Origin: Mycolicibacterium litorale
GTDB taxonomy: Bacteria > Actinomycetota > Actinomycetes > Mycobacteriales > Mycobacteriaceae
DNA length: 64,000 nucleotides
Reading direction: 5' to 3'
Assembly (NCBI RefSeq): GCF_014218295.1
Contig: NZ_AP023287.1
Location: 868,001-932,000 of the forward strand
Part shown: piece after piece, positions 17,432-26,620 of the stretch
How positions within the stretch are numbered: position 1 is the first letter of the stretch
Layout of the letters: every line of letters starts with the position of its first letter
Translations under genes and position numbers: made by a program
The notes under the pieces: model-generated
What the model was told of the DNA's origin: nothing
The model's input: the letters and a program-made list of their open reading frames with translations, nothing else
The model's database searches: none

Positions 17432-20182
17432 TCACTCTTCGAGCTTGCGGGCCAGGGCGACCCGGCCCCGGACCCCCAGCTTGCGGTACACCCGGCCCAG
17501 GTTGGCCTCGACGGTCTTGACGCTGATGAACAGGGCGGCGGCGATGTCGCGGTTGCTCATCCCGGAGGCGGCCAGTTCGGCGACCCGCCGCTCCGAGGGG
17601 GTGAGGCTCTGATCGCGGCTGGGTCGTACGTTGACCCGGGCCAGCTCGTCGCGGGCGCGCTGCGCCCACAGCAGGGTTCCGATGCTCTCGAACGTGGCCA
17701 GCGCCTCGGTGAGCGTGGCGGCGGCGGCTTCCTTGCGTCGTTGCCTGCGCTGCAGCTGGCCGAGAAGCAGTGCGGTGCGCGCCCGTTCGAACGGCATCGG
17801 CAGCCGCTCGTGGTGTTCCATCGCCTCGGTGACCGCGGCCACCGCCCCGTCCACGTCTCCGCGTGCAGCCAACTCCATCCCGCGGCACCGCCCACCGACC
17901 GCCGACAGCCACGGCCGGTCGAGGCGCCGGCCGTCGGCCTCGAACCTTTCGATCAGGGTTCGCGCGTCGGCGTTTCTGCCCACCGCCACGAGAGCCTCCA
18001 CGGCGTCGGGCACGAAGAACGAGCTGAAGATCTCGTTGCCCGGCGTGGCCAGGTAGTCGGGCATCAGCGGTTCCAGTGCGGTCAGCGCCTCGGCGTAGTT
18101 ACCCAGCGACACCTCGAGGAAGATGAGCACGCCGAGGGGCCACCACGTCATCCGCACCGTCCCGCTGCGCCGGGCCATCGCCAGTGCCGCTTCGGCATCC
18201 GCGCGGGCGGCGCGCACCCGGCCCGCGTGGGCGCTGACGATCGCGCGGACTCCCAGCGCCACCAGACGCGAGTTCTCACCGCCGACCTGTTCGGCGCGTT
18301 CGACCGCGTCGTCGGCGTAGGTGGCGGCCTCGTCGAGCCGTCCGCGCCACAGCTCCAGCAGCGTTCCGCTCACGGCGAGGGCGAGCAGGTCGCGGTCGGC
18401 GCCGCGGTCCAGGCTGTGGCGCCGTAGTTCCTGCAGCGTGTCGTACGCCTCGTCGAGGCGGCCGGTCCACGAGTTGAGTAGCCCGGCCACCGCCCGCGCC
18501 CGGAACGGCAGCGGCACCTCGTCGTGGGGATCCTCGTAGTCGAGCGCCCGCCGCAGCTCCTCTTCCTCGATGCCGTGGCCGAAGATGAAGCGGGTGAACA
18601 CCCGCACGGTCAGGGCCTGGCCGATCAGCTGGGCCTGACCGGTCTGTTCGGCGATCGTCACCGCGCGGTCGGCATTGGACAGGGCGGCTTCGTGGTCACC
18701 GGCGTTCGTCTGCGCCATGCTCAGCGAGAGCAGGCAGTGCACCTCGAGCGTGCGGTCGGTGTCGCAGTCGGCGAGCGCCTCGGTCAGCAGTTCGAGCCCA
18801 TGGCGGAAGTCGTTGTGATCCATCACGATCCCCGCGAGCTGCATCGAGGCGATGGCGCGCAGCGGGCCGTGAGGCATTCGGGGCAGCGTGGTGGAGAGCA
18901 GTTCCTCGGCGCGCACGCTGTCTCCGGCGGTGAAATAGTGCGCGGCCGCCTGAAGCCGCCGCAGGTCGGTGTCCCCGCCGAGCCGCATCGCGAATTCGAG
19001 GAGTTCGGCGGCCGCGGCCGGGGCGCCGCGGGCACGCGCCGCGTTGGCGGCCGCGTCGAGGGCGGCGAGCGTGTCGTCGTCCTGACTGGTCGCGGCGAGC
19101 GCCAGGTGGCGGGCCTTCTGTTCGGGCTGCGCGATCACGCCTGCCAGGCGCCGGTGCATGTGGCGGCGCCGGGCGGGCCCCGCCTCGGAGTAGACCCCGC
19201 GGGCGAGCAGCGGGTGGGCGAAGCGCACCGACAGTCCGTCGATCTCGACCAGACCCTGTTCCTCGGCGGCCTCCAGCAGCTCGAGCACATCCTCCGGGGT
19301 TCGCTCGGTGGCGCTGGCCACCAGGTCGACGGTGGGCGCGGCGACGCACGCGGCGGCGAGCAGGACGTCGCGCACCACCTCGTCGATACCGCGGATGCGC
19401 CGGCGGACGACATCGACCAGTGACGCGGGGAGCGCGGGTTCACCGGCCGCGGTCTGCTCGGACATGGCGCGGGCCAGTTCGAGCGCGTAAAGGGGGTTGC
19501 CGCCTGAGGTTTCGGCGATCCGGATCAGCGTCGGCCGCGGGAAGGTGCGGCCCAGCCGTTCGGACAGCATCGCGTGCAGCCCACCGAGGGACAGCGGTGC
19601 GACGCGATGGCGGCGCAGGCGGTCGGGTTGCGCGAGCTGCAGCCAGTCGGTGTGGTCGCTTCGGGGTTCCTCGGTGCGTTCGGTGAGCAGCAGACCGGCC
19701 GGACAGCTCAGCCGGCGCGCGACGAACCCGACGACCTCGCGGCTGCACACGTCGAGCCACTGGATGTCGTCGACCGCCAGGATCACCGGCCGCGTCCGGC
19801 ACAGGAGGTCGATGGTGTTGAGGACGGCGGCCGCAGCCACCCGGTGGTCGGTCTCCGGTCCGTCGGCGTCCCCGCGCAGGAGGAGCCGGTCGAGGGCGAG
19901 GCGCTGCACCTCGGGCAGTTCCGCGGTGATGTCGGTGTCGATGTCGTCGAGCAGGTCGGCGACCGCCGCATACGCCAGCGAGGTCTCGGCCTGCCCGGCG
20001 CGCGCCGACAGCACCCGGAAACCCCGGGCGCGGGCGTCCTCCACCGCGCTGAGCCACAGCCGGGTCTTGCCGATGCCGGCCTCACCTTCGAGGAGGAGGC
20101 CGGCCGGGCCGTGCGGCACGGCAGCGAGGAAATCCGTGACGGCCGACGATCCGGCCGACGGTTTCCCGAGCGCGTCCATCAC
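17432..20182 (-). CDS. LuxR-family LAL transcriptional regulator (AAA ATPase)
   Basis: A 916-residue LAL-type regulator. The Walker A motif GEAGIGKT is at residues 33-40 and a Walker B-like ILAVDDIQWLD near 130. A long helical TPR-like middle (about 350-840) follows, with a C-terminal LuxR helix-turn-helix (LTPSERRVAELAASGMSNRDIAAAL...VKTVEANLGRVYRKLG). These are ATP-responsive activators. Start is GTG 20182 or ATG 20179. It ends five bases from the convergent sugar dehydrogenase; whether it controls that gene is unknown. Copies of the 18-bp element lie on both sides of this block. Confidence 0.92.
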   Translation of the reverse strand: MMDALGKPSAGSSAVTDFLAAVPHGPAGLLLEGEAGIGKTRLWLSAVEDARARGFRVLSARAGQAETSLAYAAVADLLDDIDTDITAELPEVQRLALDRLLLRGDADGPETDHRVAAAAVLNTIDLLCRTRPVILAVDDIQWLDVCSREVVGFVARRLSCPAGLLLTERTEEPRSDHTDWLQLAQPDRLRRHRVAPLSLGGLHAMLSERLGRTFPRPTLIRIAETSGGNPLYALELARAMSEQTAAGEPALPASLVDVVRRRIRGIDEVVRDVLLAAACVAAPTVDLVASATERTPEDVLELLEAAEEQGLVEIDGLSVRFAHPLLARGVYSEAGPARRRHMHRRLAGVIAQPEQKARHLALAATSQDDDTLAALDAAANAARARGAPAAAAELLEFAMRLGGDTDLRRLQAAAHYFTAGDSVRAEELLSTTLPRMPHGPLRAIASMQLAGIVMDHNDFRHGLELLTEALADCDTDRTLEVHCLLSLSMAQTNAGDHEAALSNADRAVTIAEQTGQAQLIGQALTVRVFTRFIFGHGIEEEELRRALDYEDPHDEVPLPFRARAVAGLLNSWTGRLDEAYDTLQELRRHSLDRGADRDLLALAVSGTLLELWRGRLDEAATYADDAVERAEQVGGENSRLVALGVRAIVSAHAGRVRAARADAEAALAMARRSGTVRMTWWPLGVLIFLEVSLGNYAEALTALEPLMPDYLATPGNEIFSSFFVPDAVEALVAVGRNADARTLIERFEADGRRLDRPWLSAVGGRCRGMELAARGDVDGAVAAVTEAMEHHERLPMPFERARTALLLGQLQRRQRRKEAAAATLTEALATFESIGTLLWAQRARDELARVNVRPSRDQSLTPSERRVAELAASGMSNRDIAAALFISVKTVEANLGRVYRKLGVRGRVALARKLEE

Positions 20183-20355
20183 GCCATGATCGCAAACAGC
20201 AAATGGATTGCGAAACCGACCCTAGGTATGAAAGACGGCGCTGCAGGTGCTCAGGGGGTGTTTCGGCACGTCGCTAGTTGCATGTGCAACATGGATGTGC
20301 GCAAACTGTACGCCGCGTCGATTAGCTGTCCGACGCGGGGCGAACATCGGTGTTG

Positions 20356-20850
20356 TCAGTTTGCGGTCCGGAGCTCCGGGGACAGGGCGGCGTTGATGCG
20401 CCGGCAGTTCTCGGCCATCGCCGCGGTCTGCGGCCGGCTGAGCGGGTCGAGGTAGTGGGTGCGGACGGCCTGGCCGTACACCGTCATCGCCTTGTCGAGC
20501 AGGGAGCGGCCCTCTTCGGTGATCGTGGCGAGGACGTAACGACCGTCGCGGTCGCTGGAGGCGCGGTGCGCGAGGTTGCGCGCCTCGAGCCGGTCGACAC
20601 GGCGGCTGACGCGGCTGGGCGTCGACACCAAGGTTTGCGCGAGCGCACCCATGCGGACCGAACCGGTCGGCGATTTGGCGAGTTCGTGCAGCAACCGGAC
20701 GTCCTCGAGGGTCAGCCGGCAGGCCTCGTTGAGATCGTGGTTGAGCTTCGCCTGCAGGCGCAGCGCGGCGTCGAGGTAGTTCTGCCACGACTTCAGTTCG
20801 CCGATGTCGAGGCCCGGCATGTCACTCGGGGTGCGCCCCGTCGCTGTCAC
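20356..20850 (-). CDS. MarR-family transcriptional regulator
   Basis: About 164 residues from GTG 20850, or 154 from ATG 20820; neither start has a decisive ribosome site. A winged helix-turn-helix is visible (LTLEDVRLLHELAKSP, MGALAQTLVSTPSRVSRRVDRLEARNLAHRASSDRDGRYVLATITEEG). This is the MarR core with the conserved D-R-x-G-R/Y wing. The last helices form the dimer interface. The same frame is open for a further 2.4 kb upstream but that is a shadow of opposite-strand genes. It is divergent from the kinase gene. Confidence 0.9.
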   Translation of the reverse strand: MTATGRTPSDMPGLDIGELKSWQNYLDAALRLQAKLNHDLNEACRLTLEDVRLLHELAKSPTGSVRMGALAQTLVSTPSRVSRRVDRLEARNLAHRASSDRDGRYVLATITEEGRSLLDKAMTVYGQAVRTHYLDPLSRPQTAAMAENCRRINAALSPELRTAN

Positions 20851-21180
20851 TTGAAAGGTTCCCCTACTGCCGGCGCGGCGGTGTCCCCCGTCCGCGCGGT
20901 GGTCGATGCTGATTTGTCGATCCGCGACCTGCTGTAACACTGTTCTCCCCTTCGTGGCACCAGCGGACGACCGGCCGTCCCCCTCGGCAGTTCGTTGCCG
21001 CAAGTCTCGAACGCAGGGATGCGCCGAGGAATCGGGGGTTTCCCTACCCTTCACCAAATTTGCCATAAGTAAACTTCTGAGGCAGGTTGACGGTGACGTC
21101 GATATGAGTGGCGACATCTTCGGCAAAGGTGCGGTAATTTCAGTCGACACACCGACTGGCCGCTGCCGAGGAGTACAACG
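20851..21180. other. Divergent promoter region between marR-type and kinase genes
   Basis: About 330 bases without a convincing gene. It contains the third copy of the 18-bp element (21030-21047) and, nearer the MarR gene, a weaker related stretch GGTTCCCCTAC around 20860. AT-richer sequence at 21050-21075 may hold a promoter for the kinase gene. No binding site could be assigned to a named regulator. Confidence 0.45.
21030..21047. promoter_or_regulatory. 18-bp repeated element, copy 3
   Basis: Reads AATCGGGGGTTTCCCTAC on the + strand. It lies between the divergent MarR and kinase genes, about 130 bases upstream of the kinase start, so it could serve either. Confidence 0.5.
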
Positions 21181-22998
21181 GTGGACGCGACACCATTCGG
21201 GCACTACCAGCTGCAGAAGCTGATCGGCCGGGGCGGGATGGGCGAGGTCTACCAGGCCTATGACACCCACACGGACCGGACCGTGGCGGTCAAGGTCCTG
21301 CCCCCGCACCTGGCGCAGGACGCGACGTTCCAGCGCAGGTTCCGGCGTGAATCGCAGGCCGCCGCAGGTGTGCAGGATCCGCATGTCGTACCGATCCACA
21401 GCTACGGCGAGATCGACGGTCGGCTCTATCTGGACATGCGGCTGATCGAGGGCCGCAACCTGGGGACGATTTTGCAGGAGGCCGACAAACCCCTGCTGCC
21501 GTCGTTCGCGGTGAAGGTCGTCGAGCAGGTGGCGACCGCGCTGGACGCCGCCCACGCGGCGGGGCTGATCCACCGCGACGTCAAACCGTCCAACGTGTTG
21601 ATCACCGACCGCGATTTCGTGTACCTGATCGACTTCGGCCTGGCCCGCAGTGCGGGTGAGCCGGGGATGACGACGGCGGGCAGCACGCTCGGCACGCTGG
21701 CCTACATGGCCCCGGAGCGGTTCAACGGCGGCACCATCGATCCGCGCTCCGACATCTACGCGCTGACCTGCGTGCTCTACGAGTGCCTCACGGGTGCGCG
21801 GCCGTATCCGGCGGACAGCCTCGAACAGCAGATCGCCGGCCACATCGTGCAACCGGTGCCCAAACCGTCGGCCACCGACCCGCGGCTGGCGGCGTTCGAC
21901 GCCGTGATCGAGAAGGGGATGGCGAAGAAGCCCGAACACCGCTATCAGTCGGCGGCCGAACTGGCCGCGGCCGCGCGCCGCGCCCTGACGTCGCCGGTGC
22001 GCTGGTCGAGCCGGTCGGGTAGGCACTCGGCCCGGGGTGCTCGGATCCCGGTGCGGCGCAGGCTGACCCGACGGGCGGCCGCGGTGGCGGCTGCCGGGCT
22101 GGTGTTGGTGGCGATATCGGCGGTCGCCACGTGGCAGTGGAGCGGGTGGCCCGAGCGGACCCGCGCCCCGCGGCAGGTGGTGGTCGCCGAGGACACCGCG
22201 ACACCCACCCCGGTGGCGACACCCGGGGCGGTGCCGTCGATCGCCGCGACGGTGCCCGCCGAGATCCGCGAGTCGGGCCGGCTGGTCATCGGGGTCAACG
22301 TGCCGTACGCGCCGAACGAGTTCCGCGACGCCTACGGCGAGATCGTCGGGTTCGACGTCGACCTGATGAAGGCCGTGACCCGCACGCTGGGCCTGACACC
22401 GGAGTTCCGCGAGACCGCGTTCGAGAGTGTGCTGCCGTCGGTGCAGTCGGGAGCGTTCACGGTGGGCATGTCGTCGATCACCGACACCGTCGAACGCGAG
22501 CAGACCGTCGACTTCGTGACGTATCTGGAGGCCGGCACCCTGTGGGCGCAACGGGCCGGGTCCTCGGTGGACCCGTCGGACGCCTGCGGCCTGCGAGTCG
22601 GGGTGGCCTACAGCGTGATCCAGGAGACCGAGGAGCTGCCCGCCAAGAGCGAGGCGTGTGTCGCGGCCGGGCGGGCGCCCATCGACAAAGTCGTGTACAC
22701 CGAACAGGACGACGTCACCGCCGCGCTGCTGGCCGGCGAGGTGGACGCGATGTCGGCCGACTCGCCGGTCACCGGATTCGCGATCAAGACCTCCGGCGGC
22801 GCGCTGCAACCGGCGGGGGAGGTGTTCGACTCGGCACCCTACGGCTGGCCGGTGGCCAAGGGCTCGCCGCTGGCGGAGTCGCTGCGCCAGGCGCTCGAAC
22901 ACGTGATGGCCACCGGCGAGTACCGCACGATCGCCACCATGTGGGGTGTGGAGAAGGGGATGATCGACGCCCCGGCAATCAACGCCGCCGTGCGTTGA
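21181..22998 (+). CDS. Membrane Ser/Thr kinase fused to an extracellular solute-binding domain
   Basis: A 605-residue protein. The cytosolic kinase domain (residues about 8-270) has the glycine loop GRGGMGEV, the Lys in TVAVKVL, the catalytic loop HRDVKPSN near 131, and DFGLAR and APE motifs, so it should be active. A juxtamembrane linker and one membrane helix (about 300-320) follow. The extracellular part (about 355-600) is a complete family-3 periplasmic solute-binding domain (LVIGVNVPYAPNEF, EIVGFDVDLMKAVTRTLG, GMSSITDTVERE). This is the amino-acid-binding fold of ABC importers, but no importer genes are nearby. The likely role is ligand sensing coupled to phosphorylation. Start is GTG 21181. 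Confidence 0.9.
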   Translation: MDATPFGHYQLQKLIGRGGMGEVYQAYDTHTDRTVAVKVLPPHLAQDATFQRRFRRESQAAAGVQDPHVVPIHSYGEIDGRLYLDMRLIEGRNLGTILQEADKPLLPSFAVKVVEQVATALDAAHAAGLIHRDVKPSNVLITDRDFVYLIDFGLARSAGEPGMTTAGSTLGTLAYMAPERFNGGTIDPRSDIYALTCVLYECLTGARPYPADSLEQQIAGHIVQPVPKPSATDPRLAAFDAVIEKGMAKKPEHRYQSAAELAAAARRALTSPVRWSSRSGRHSARGARIPVRRRLTRRAAAVAAAGLVLVAISAVATWQWSGWPERTRAPRQVVVAEDTATPTPVATPGAVPSIAATVPAEIRESGRLVIGVNVPYAPNEFRDAYGEIVGFDVDLMKAVTRTLGLTPEFRETAFESVLPSVQSGAFTVGMSSITDTVEREQTVDFVTYLEAGTLWAQRAGSSVDPSDACGLRVGVAYSVIQETEELPAKSEACVAAGRAPIDKVVYTEQDDVTAALLAGEVDAMSADSPVTGFAIKTSGGALQPAGEVFDSAPYGWPVAKGSPLAESLRQALEHVMATGEYRTIATMWGVEKGMIDAPAINAAVR

Positions 22999-23072
22999 AC
23001 CCGGTGTAGCGGACGAAACGCGTGCTGCCGCAGCGTAACCTGTCGTGAGAAGCTCGACGTCGTCAAGCGAGA

Positions 23073-24329
23073 GTGAACATGGCCAAGTTGAGAACAGGCA
23101 GCGGTTTCGCCGACGTGGTGGTGACGGCGGTCGCGTCGACCACGGCGCTGGCGCCGGACGCCGAGGACACCTGGCAGCAGTTGCTGGCCGGACACAGCGG
23201 TATCCGCCCGCTGGATTCCTGGTTCGTCGACGAACTCGGCTCACCGGTGCGTATCGGCGGTCAGCTGCGGGAGAGTTTCGACGAACATCTCAACCGCGTG
23301 GAGCTGCGCCGGTTGTCCTACATGCAGAAGATGTCGACGGTGCTGGGCCGCCGGGTGTGGGAGGCGGGCGGATCACCGGACGTCGACGTCCGTCGGCTGA
23401 TGGTGTCGATCGGCCTTGCGCTCGGCTCGACCGAGGAGATCCCGGCGCAGTACGACGACTGGCGGCAGAAGGGACTGCGCGCGGTGTCGCCGCTGGCCGT
23501 GCAGATGTACATGCCCAATGCGCCGGCCGCCGCAGTGGGTCTCGACCGGCAGGCCAAGGGCGGCATCATCTCTCCGGTGATGGCCGACGCGTCGGGGGCG
23601 GCGGCCATCGCCCAGGCCTGGCGCCAACTCGTGTTGGGTGAGGCCGAGGTCGCGATCTGCGGCGGGGTGGAGACGAAGATCGAGGCCGTCCCCGTCGGCG
23701 CGTTCACCCGGATGGGCGTGCTGTCGACCGACAACGACGATCCGGCGGGCGCCTGTCGCCCGTTCGACAAGGACCGCAACGGCATGGTGTTCGGTGAGGC
23801 CGGCGCGCTGCTGCTCATCGAGACCGAGGAGCACGCGAAGGCCCGCGGTGCGACGATCCTGGGCCGGCTGCTGGCGGGAGCGATGACCTCCGACGGTTAC
23901 GACGTCGTCGAGCCCGATCCCAGCGGTGTGCCCGCCGGTGACGCCATGGCCCACGCGATCGACCTGGCCGGCCTCGCCCCGTCCGACATCGACCACGTCA
24001 ACGCACACGCCACCGGCACGTCGTTCGGGGATGTGGCCGAGGCGCGCGCCATCCGGCACGCCCTCGGTGACCATCACCCGGCGGTGTACGCGCCGAAGGC
24101 GGCGCTTGGGCATCCGCTCGGCGCCGCGGGGGCGGTGGAAGCCGTGATCACGGTGCAGGCGCTGCGCGACGGTGTCGTGCCACCGACGCTCAACGTGCGC
24201 CACCTCGATCCCGACATCGACCTCGACGTGGTGACCGGTGAGCCGCGTCGCGGCGAGTACCGGTACGCGGTGAGCAACTCGTTCGGCCTGGGCGGGCACA
24301 ACGTCGCCCTGGTGTTCGGCGCGTACTGA
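23073..24329 (+). CDS. KasB-like beta-ketoacyl-ACP synthase homologue lacking the catalytic Cys
   Basis: About 418 residues from GTG 23073; ATG 23079 is equally likely. The whole length resembles mycobacterial KasA/KasB (ELRRLSYMQKMSTVLGRR, AICGGVETKIEAVPVGAF, GACRPFDKDRNGMVFGE, NSFGLGGHNVALVFG). The His of NAHATGT, the Lys of APKAALGH and the second His are kept. However, the nucleophile position reads VMADASGAAAIA where KasB has a Cys, so residue 172 is Asp. It should not carry out normal condensation. It may act as a decarboxylase or as a structural partner, as in other cysteine-less ketosynthases; this is inference. Confidence 0.85.
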   Translation: MNMAKLRTGSGFADVVVTAVASTTALAPDAEDTWQQLLAGHSGIRPLDSWFVDELGSPVRIGGQLRESFDEHLNRVELRRLSYMQKMSTVLGRRVWEAGGSPDVDVRRLMVSIGLALGSTEEIPAQYDDWRQKGLRAVSPLAVQMYMPNAPAAAVGLDRQAKGGIISPVMADASGAAAIAQAWRQLVLGEAEVAICGGVETKIEAVPVGAFTRMGVLSTDNDDPAGACRPFDKDRNGMVFGEAGALLLIETEEHAKARGATILGRLLAGAMTSDGYDVVEPDPSGVPAGDAMAHAIDLAGLAPSDIDHVNAHATGTSFGDVAEARAIRHALGDHHPAVYAPKAALGHPLGAAGAVEAVITVQALRDGVVPPTLNVRHLDPDIDLDVVTGEPRRGEYRYAVSNSFGLGGHNVALVFGAY

Positions 24330-24376
24330 CCCCGAACCGCCCGCCATAACCGGACTTTCGCCCTAACGTCGGGGCG

Positions 24377-26620
24377 ATGTCGCTGGTCTCCACCGCCCTG
24401 CTGCCGGTCCGTGTCGCGCGCCGCGTCGCCGGTGCCGTCGCCCACGCGCTCGCGCCCGCACCGGCGCCCGCGGCGGACCTCGTCGTCATCGACGGGATGC
24501 CGGAAGGTGTGCCGCCTGCGGCGCTGCAGCGTGAACCGACTCTGCCCGCGCCCGCGAGTTGGCCGTTCGGCGAGCACTTCCCGCGGACGTGCGGGACCGG
24601 CCGGTTCGCCGATGGGGCGCTGTTCTGGACCGACTTCCTCTACGACGACCACGGCGCGGCGGGCGTTCCGGTGCGCGTACCGACCGGTGGTGCGCCGGCG
24701 CGGGGCACCTACCTGTATCCGGACGGGCCTGCCGCCGGGAACGGGGCCGACGTCTTCCGCGTCGCGATCGGACTGGACACCACCCATACGTGGTGGCGCA
24801 TCGACTGGAACACGCTGGTGGACAGCGCGGTTCCCATCGGACTGTTCACCGTCGACACCGATCGCGGCGCGGCGCCGACGAACGAGTGCCCGGCGAACGC
24901 GGGCGTCCGCTCCGCCGGAATCGATCTGGCGCTGCTGCTGTCGGGCGCCGGGGCGTGGCTGATCGACTCCACGACCGGCACGCGGACCGCGGTCGAGCAC
25001 CGCGTCGACATGGAGTCGCGGTCGTTTTTGGCCAAGGTGCCGCGGGCACTCGTCGCACCCACGGGGACGTGGACGGTGCGGCTGGCGGCCGGGCTGGCCG
25101 ACGAGGACGGAACGGGCTTCGCGGAGGTGCCGTTCGTGCGCGGTGCCGGCCCCGGCCAGCCCAACGTCTACAACCTGGCGTTCCGCACCCGCGAGCAGGA
25201 GAAGGTGCCGCTGAACTTCTGGTCGGAGCAGGCGCAGGCAGACGCGCTGGCCGACGGCGACGTGTCGCAGTTCTCGTTGGCGGTGCCGTGGGAGCAGCTC
25301 GCCGAACGGCGCACCGAGGCCGAACCCGTGGTGACCGGCGTGTCCACCCGGTGGTACGTGTCGTCGGTCGAGCTGGGCCAGGGGGTCGGGGACGGCAACA
25401 TCCTCGACACCGCACCGCAGTTCCTCGGCCGGGTGCAGCCGTACTCGGTGTGCCTGCCGGCCACCTACGCGCCCGGGCGGCGGTTGCCGCTGACGCTGAT
25501 GCTGCACTCGCTGGCGCTGGGGCAGAACCAGTACGCGGCGTTCGACCCGAAACTACTGCACGAGGTGTGCGACGGCCGCAACTCGATCGTCGTCACGCCG
25601 CTCGCCCGGGGTCCGTCGTGCTGGTACTTCGACGAGGGCGAGCTCGATGTGTGGGAGGTGTTCGCGCGGGTTGTCGAACAGCTCGGTGCCGATCCGAACC
25701 GCACGGTGATCGCCGGGTACTCGATGGGCGGATACGGCACGTACAAGCTGGGTTTGAGCTATCCGGAGGTGTTCTCCCAGGCGGTCGTGCTGGCCGGGCC
25801 GCCGACGTGCGGGGTGCGGTTGGTGCGCGGGGTGCAGGCGCCGGCCGACTTCGATCCGACGTCGCACTGTGCGCGCGAGGGCGACACCTGGCCGCTGCTG
25901 GCCAACGCCCGGTGGCTGCCGTTCGTGATCGCGCACGGCGGCCTGGACCAGTTCGTGCCCTTCCCGGGGATCGTGCAGCAGGTGTTCGAGCTGGACCGCC
26001 TGGGCTACCGCTACCGGTTCGCCGCCTATCCGGTGGAGGACCACGTGGCCTTCCTGCTCAAGGACGACTTCGACGACCCCGTCGCGCACATGGGAACCGG
26101 TCTGCGACAAGCCGATCCAGGTCACATCACATTCGCGTGGTACCCGCAGCTGGTGCGGGAGGACCTCGGCATCGGACCGCACCGGGTGTGGTGGGTGTCG
26201 GAGCTGCGCGCGGCCGAGGACGTCACGCAGGTGCGCGGCCAGCTGGCCTCGGTGGACGCCCGCTCCTACGCACGTCCCGACCGGACCCGCACGATCAGGC
26301 GCCGCCGCGGCGTCATCCCGGACTTCGACCCCACGCCGGGGTTGTTCACCGAGATGACGTGGCAGGTGGGTGGCGAGGTCGATCCGCTGCCGCTGCTGAC
26401 ACTCGACCTGACTGGGGTGGCCGGTCTCGCGGTCGACGTGGTGCGGGCCGGGTTGGCGACGCTGTCACGGTCGACGATCACGGTCGCCACCGATCACCCG
26501 GTGCGGATCCGGCTGGCGTCGCTACCGCCGGGCACGACGGTGGAGCTCGACGGCAGACCGGCCGCACCAGTGGTCGACGTGCCGGTGGGGCGTTCTCAGC
26601 TCACGCTGACGGCTACTTGA
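24377..26620 (+). CDS. Large serine hydrolase (esterase/S9-like) of unknown substrate
   Basis: A 747-residue protein starting at ATG 24377. The first half (about 1-350) is beta-rich, resembling the N-terminal module of PHB-depolymerase/S9-type enzymes. The second half is an alpha/beta hydrolase with nucleophile elbow AGYSMGGYG near 455, an acid in HGGLDQFVPF and a His in PVEDHVAFL. A C-terminal beta module follows (about 660-747). No clear signal peptide or membrane helix is visible, so location is uncertain. It overlaps the convergent methyltransferase gene by 8 bases. It may cleave esters or peptides; the substrate is not predictable. Confidence 0.75.
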   Translation: MSLVSTALLPVRVARRVAGAVAHALAPAPAPAADLVVIDGMPEGVPPAALQREPTLPAPASWPFGEHFPRTCGTGRFADGALFWTDFLYDDHGAAGVPVRVPTGGAPARGTYLYPDGPAAGNGADVFRVAIGLDTTHTWWRIDWNTLVDSAVPIGLFTVDTDRGAAPTNECPANAGVRSAGIDLALLLSGAGAWLIDSTTGTRTAVEHRVDMESRSFLAKVPRALVAPTGTWTVRLAAGLADEDGTGFAEVPFVRGAGPGQPNVYNLAFRTREQEKVPLNFWSEQAQADALADGDVSQFSLAVPWEQLAERRTEAEPVVTGVSTRWYVSSVELGQGVGDGNILDTAPQFLGRVQPYSVCLPATYAPGRRLPLTLMLHSLALGQNQYAAFDPKLLHEVCDGRNSIVVTPLARGPSCWYFDEGELDVWEVFARVVEQLGADPNRTVIAGYSMGGYGTYKLGLSYPEVFSQAVVLAGPPTCGVRLVRGVQAPADFDPTSHCAREGDTWPLLANARWLPFVIAHGGLDQFVPFPGIVQQVFELDRLGYRYRFAAYPVEDHVAFLLKDDFDDPVAHMGTGLRQADPGHITFAWYPQLVREDLGIGPHRVWWVSELRAAEDVTQVRGQLASVDARSYARPDRTRTIRRRRGVIPDFDPTPGLFTEMTWQVGGEVDPLPLLTLDLTGVAGLAVDVVRAGLATLSRSTITVATDHPVRIRLASLPPGTTVELDGRPAAPVVDVPVGRSQLTLTAT

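Noticed and set aside
20356..23244. 962-codon minus-strand open frame
   Set aside because: Only the last 165 codons show MarR homology; the rest is antisense to the kinase and ketosynthase genes.
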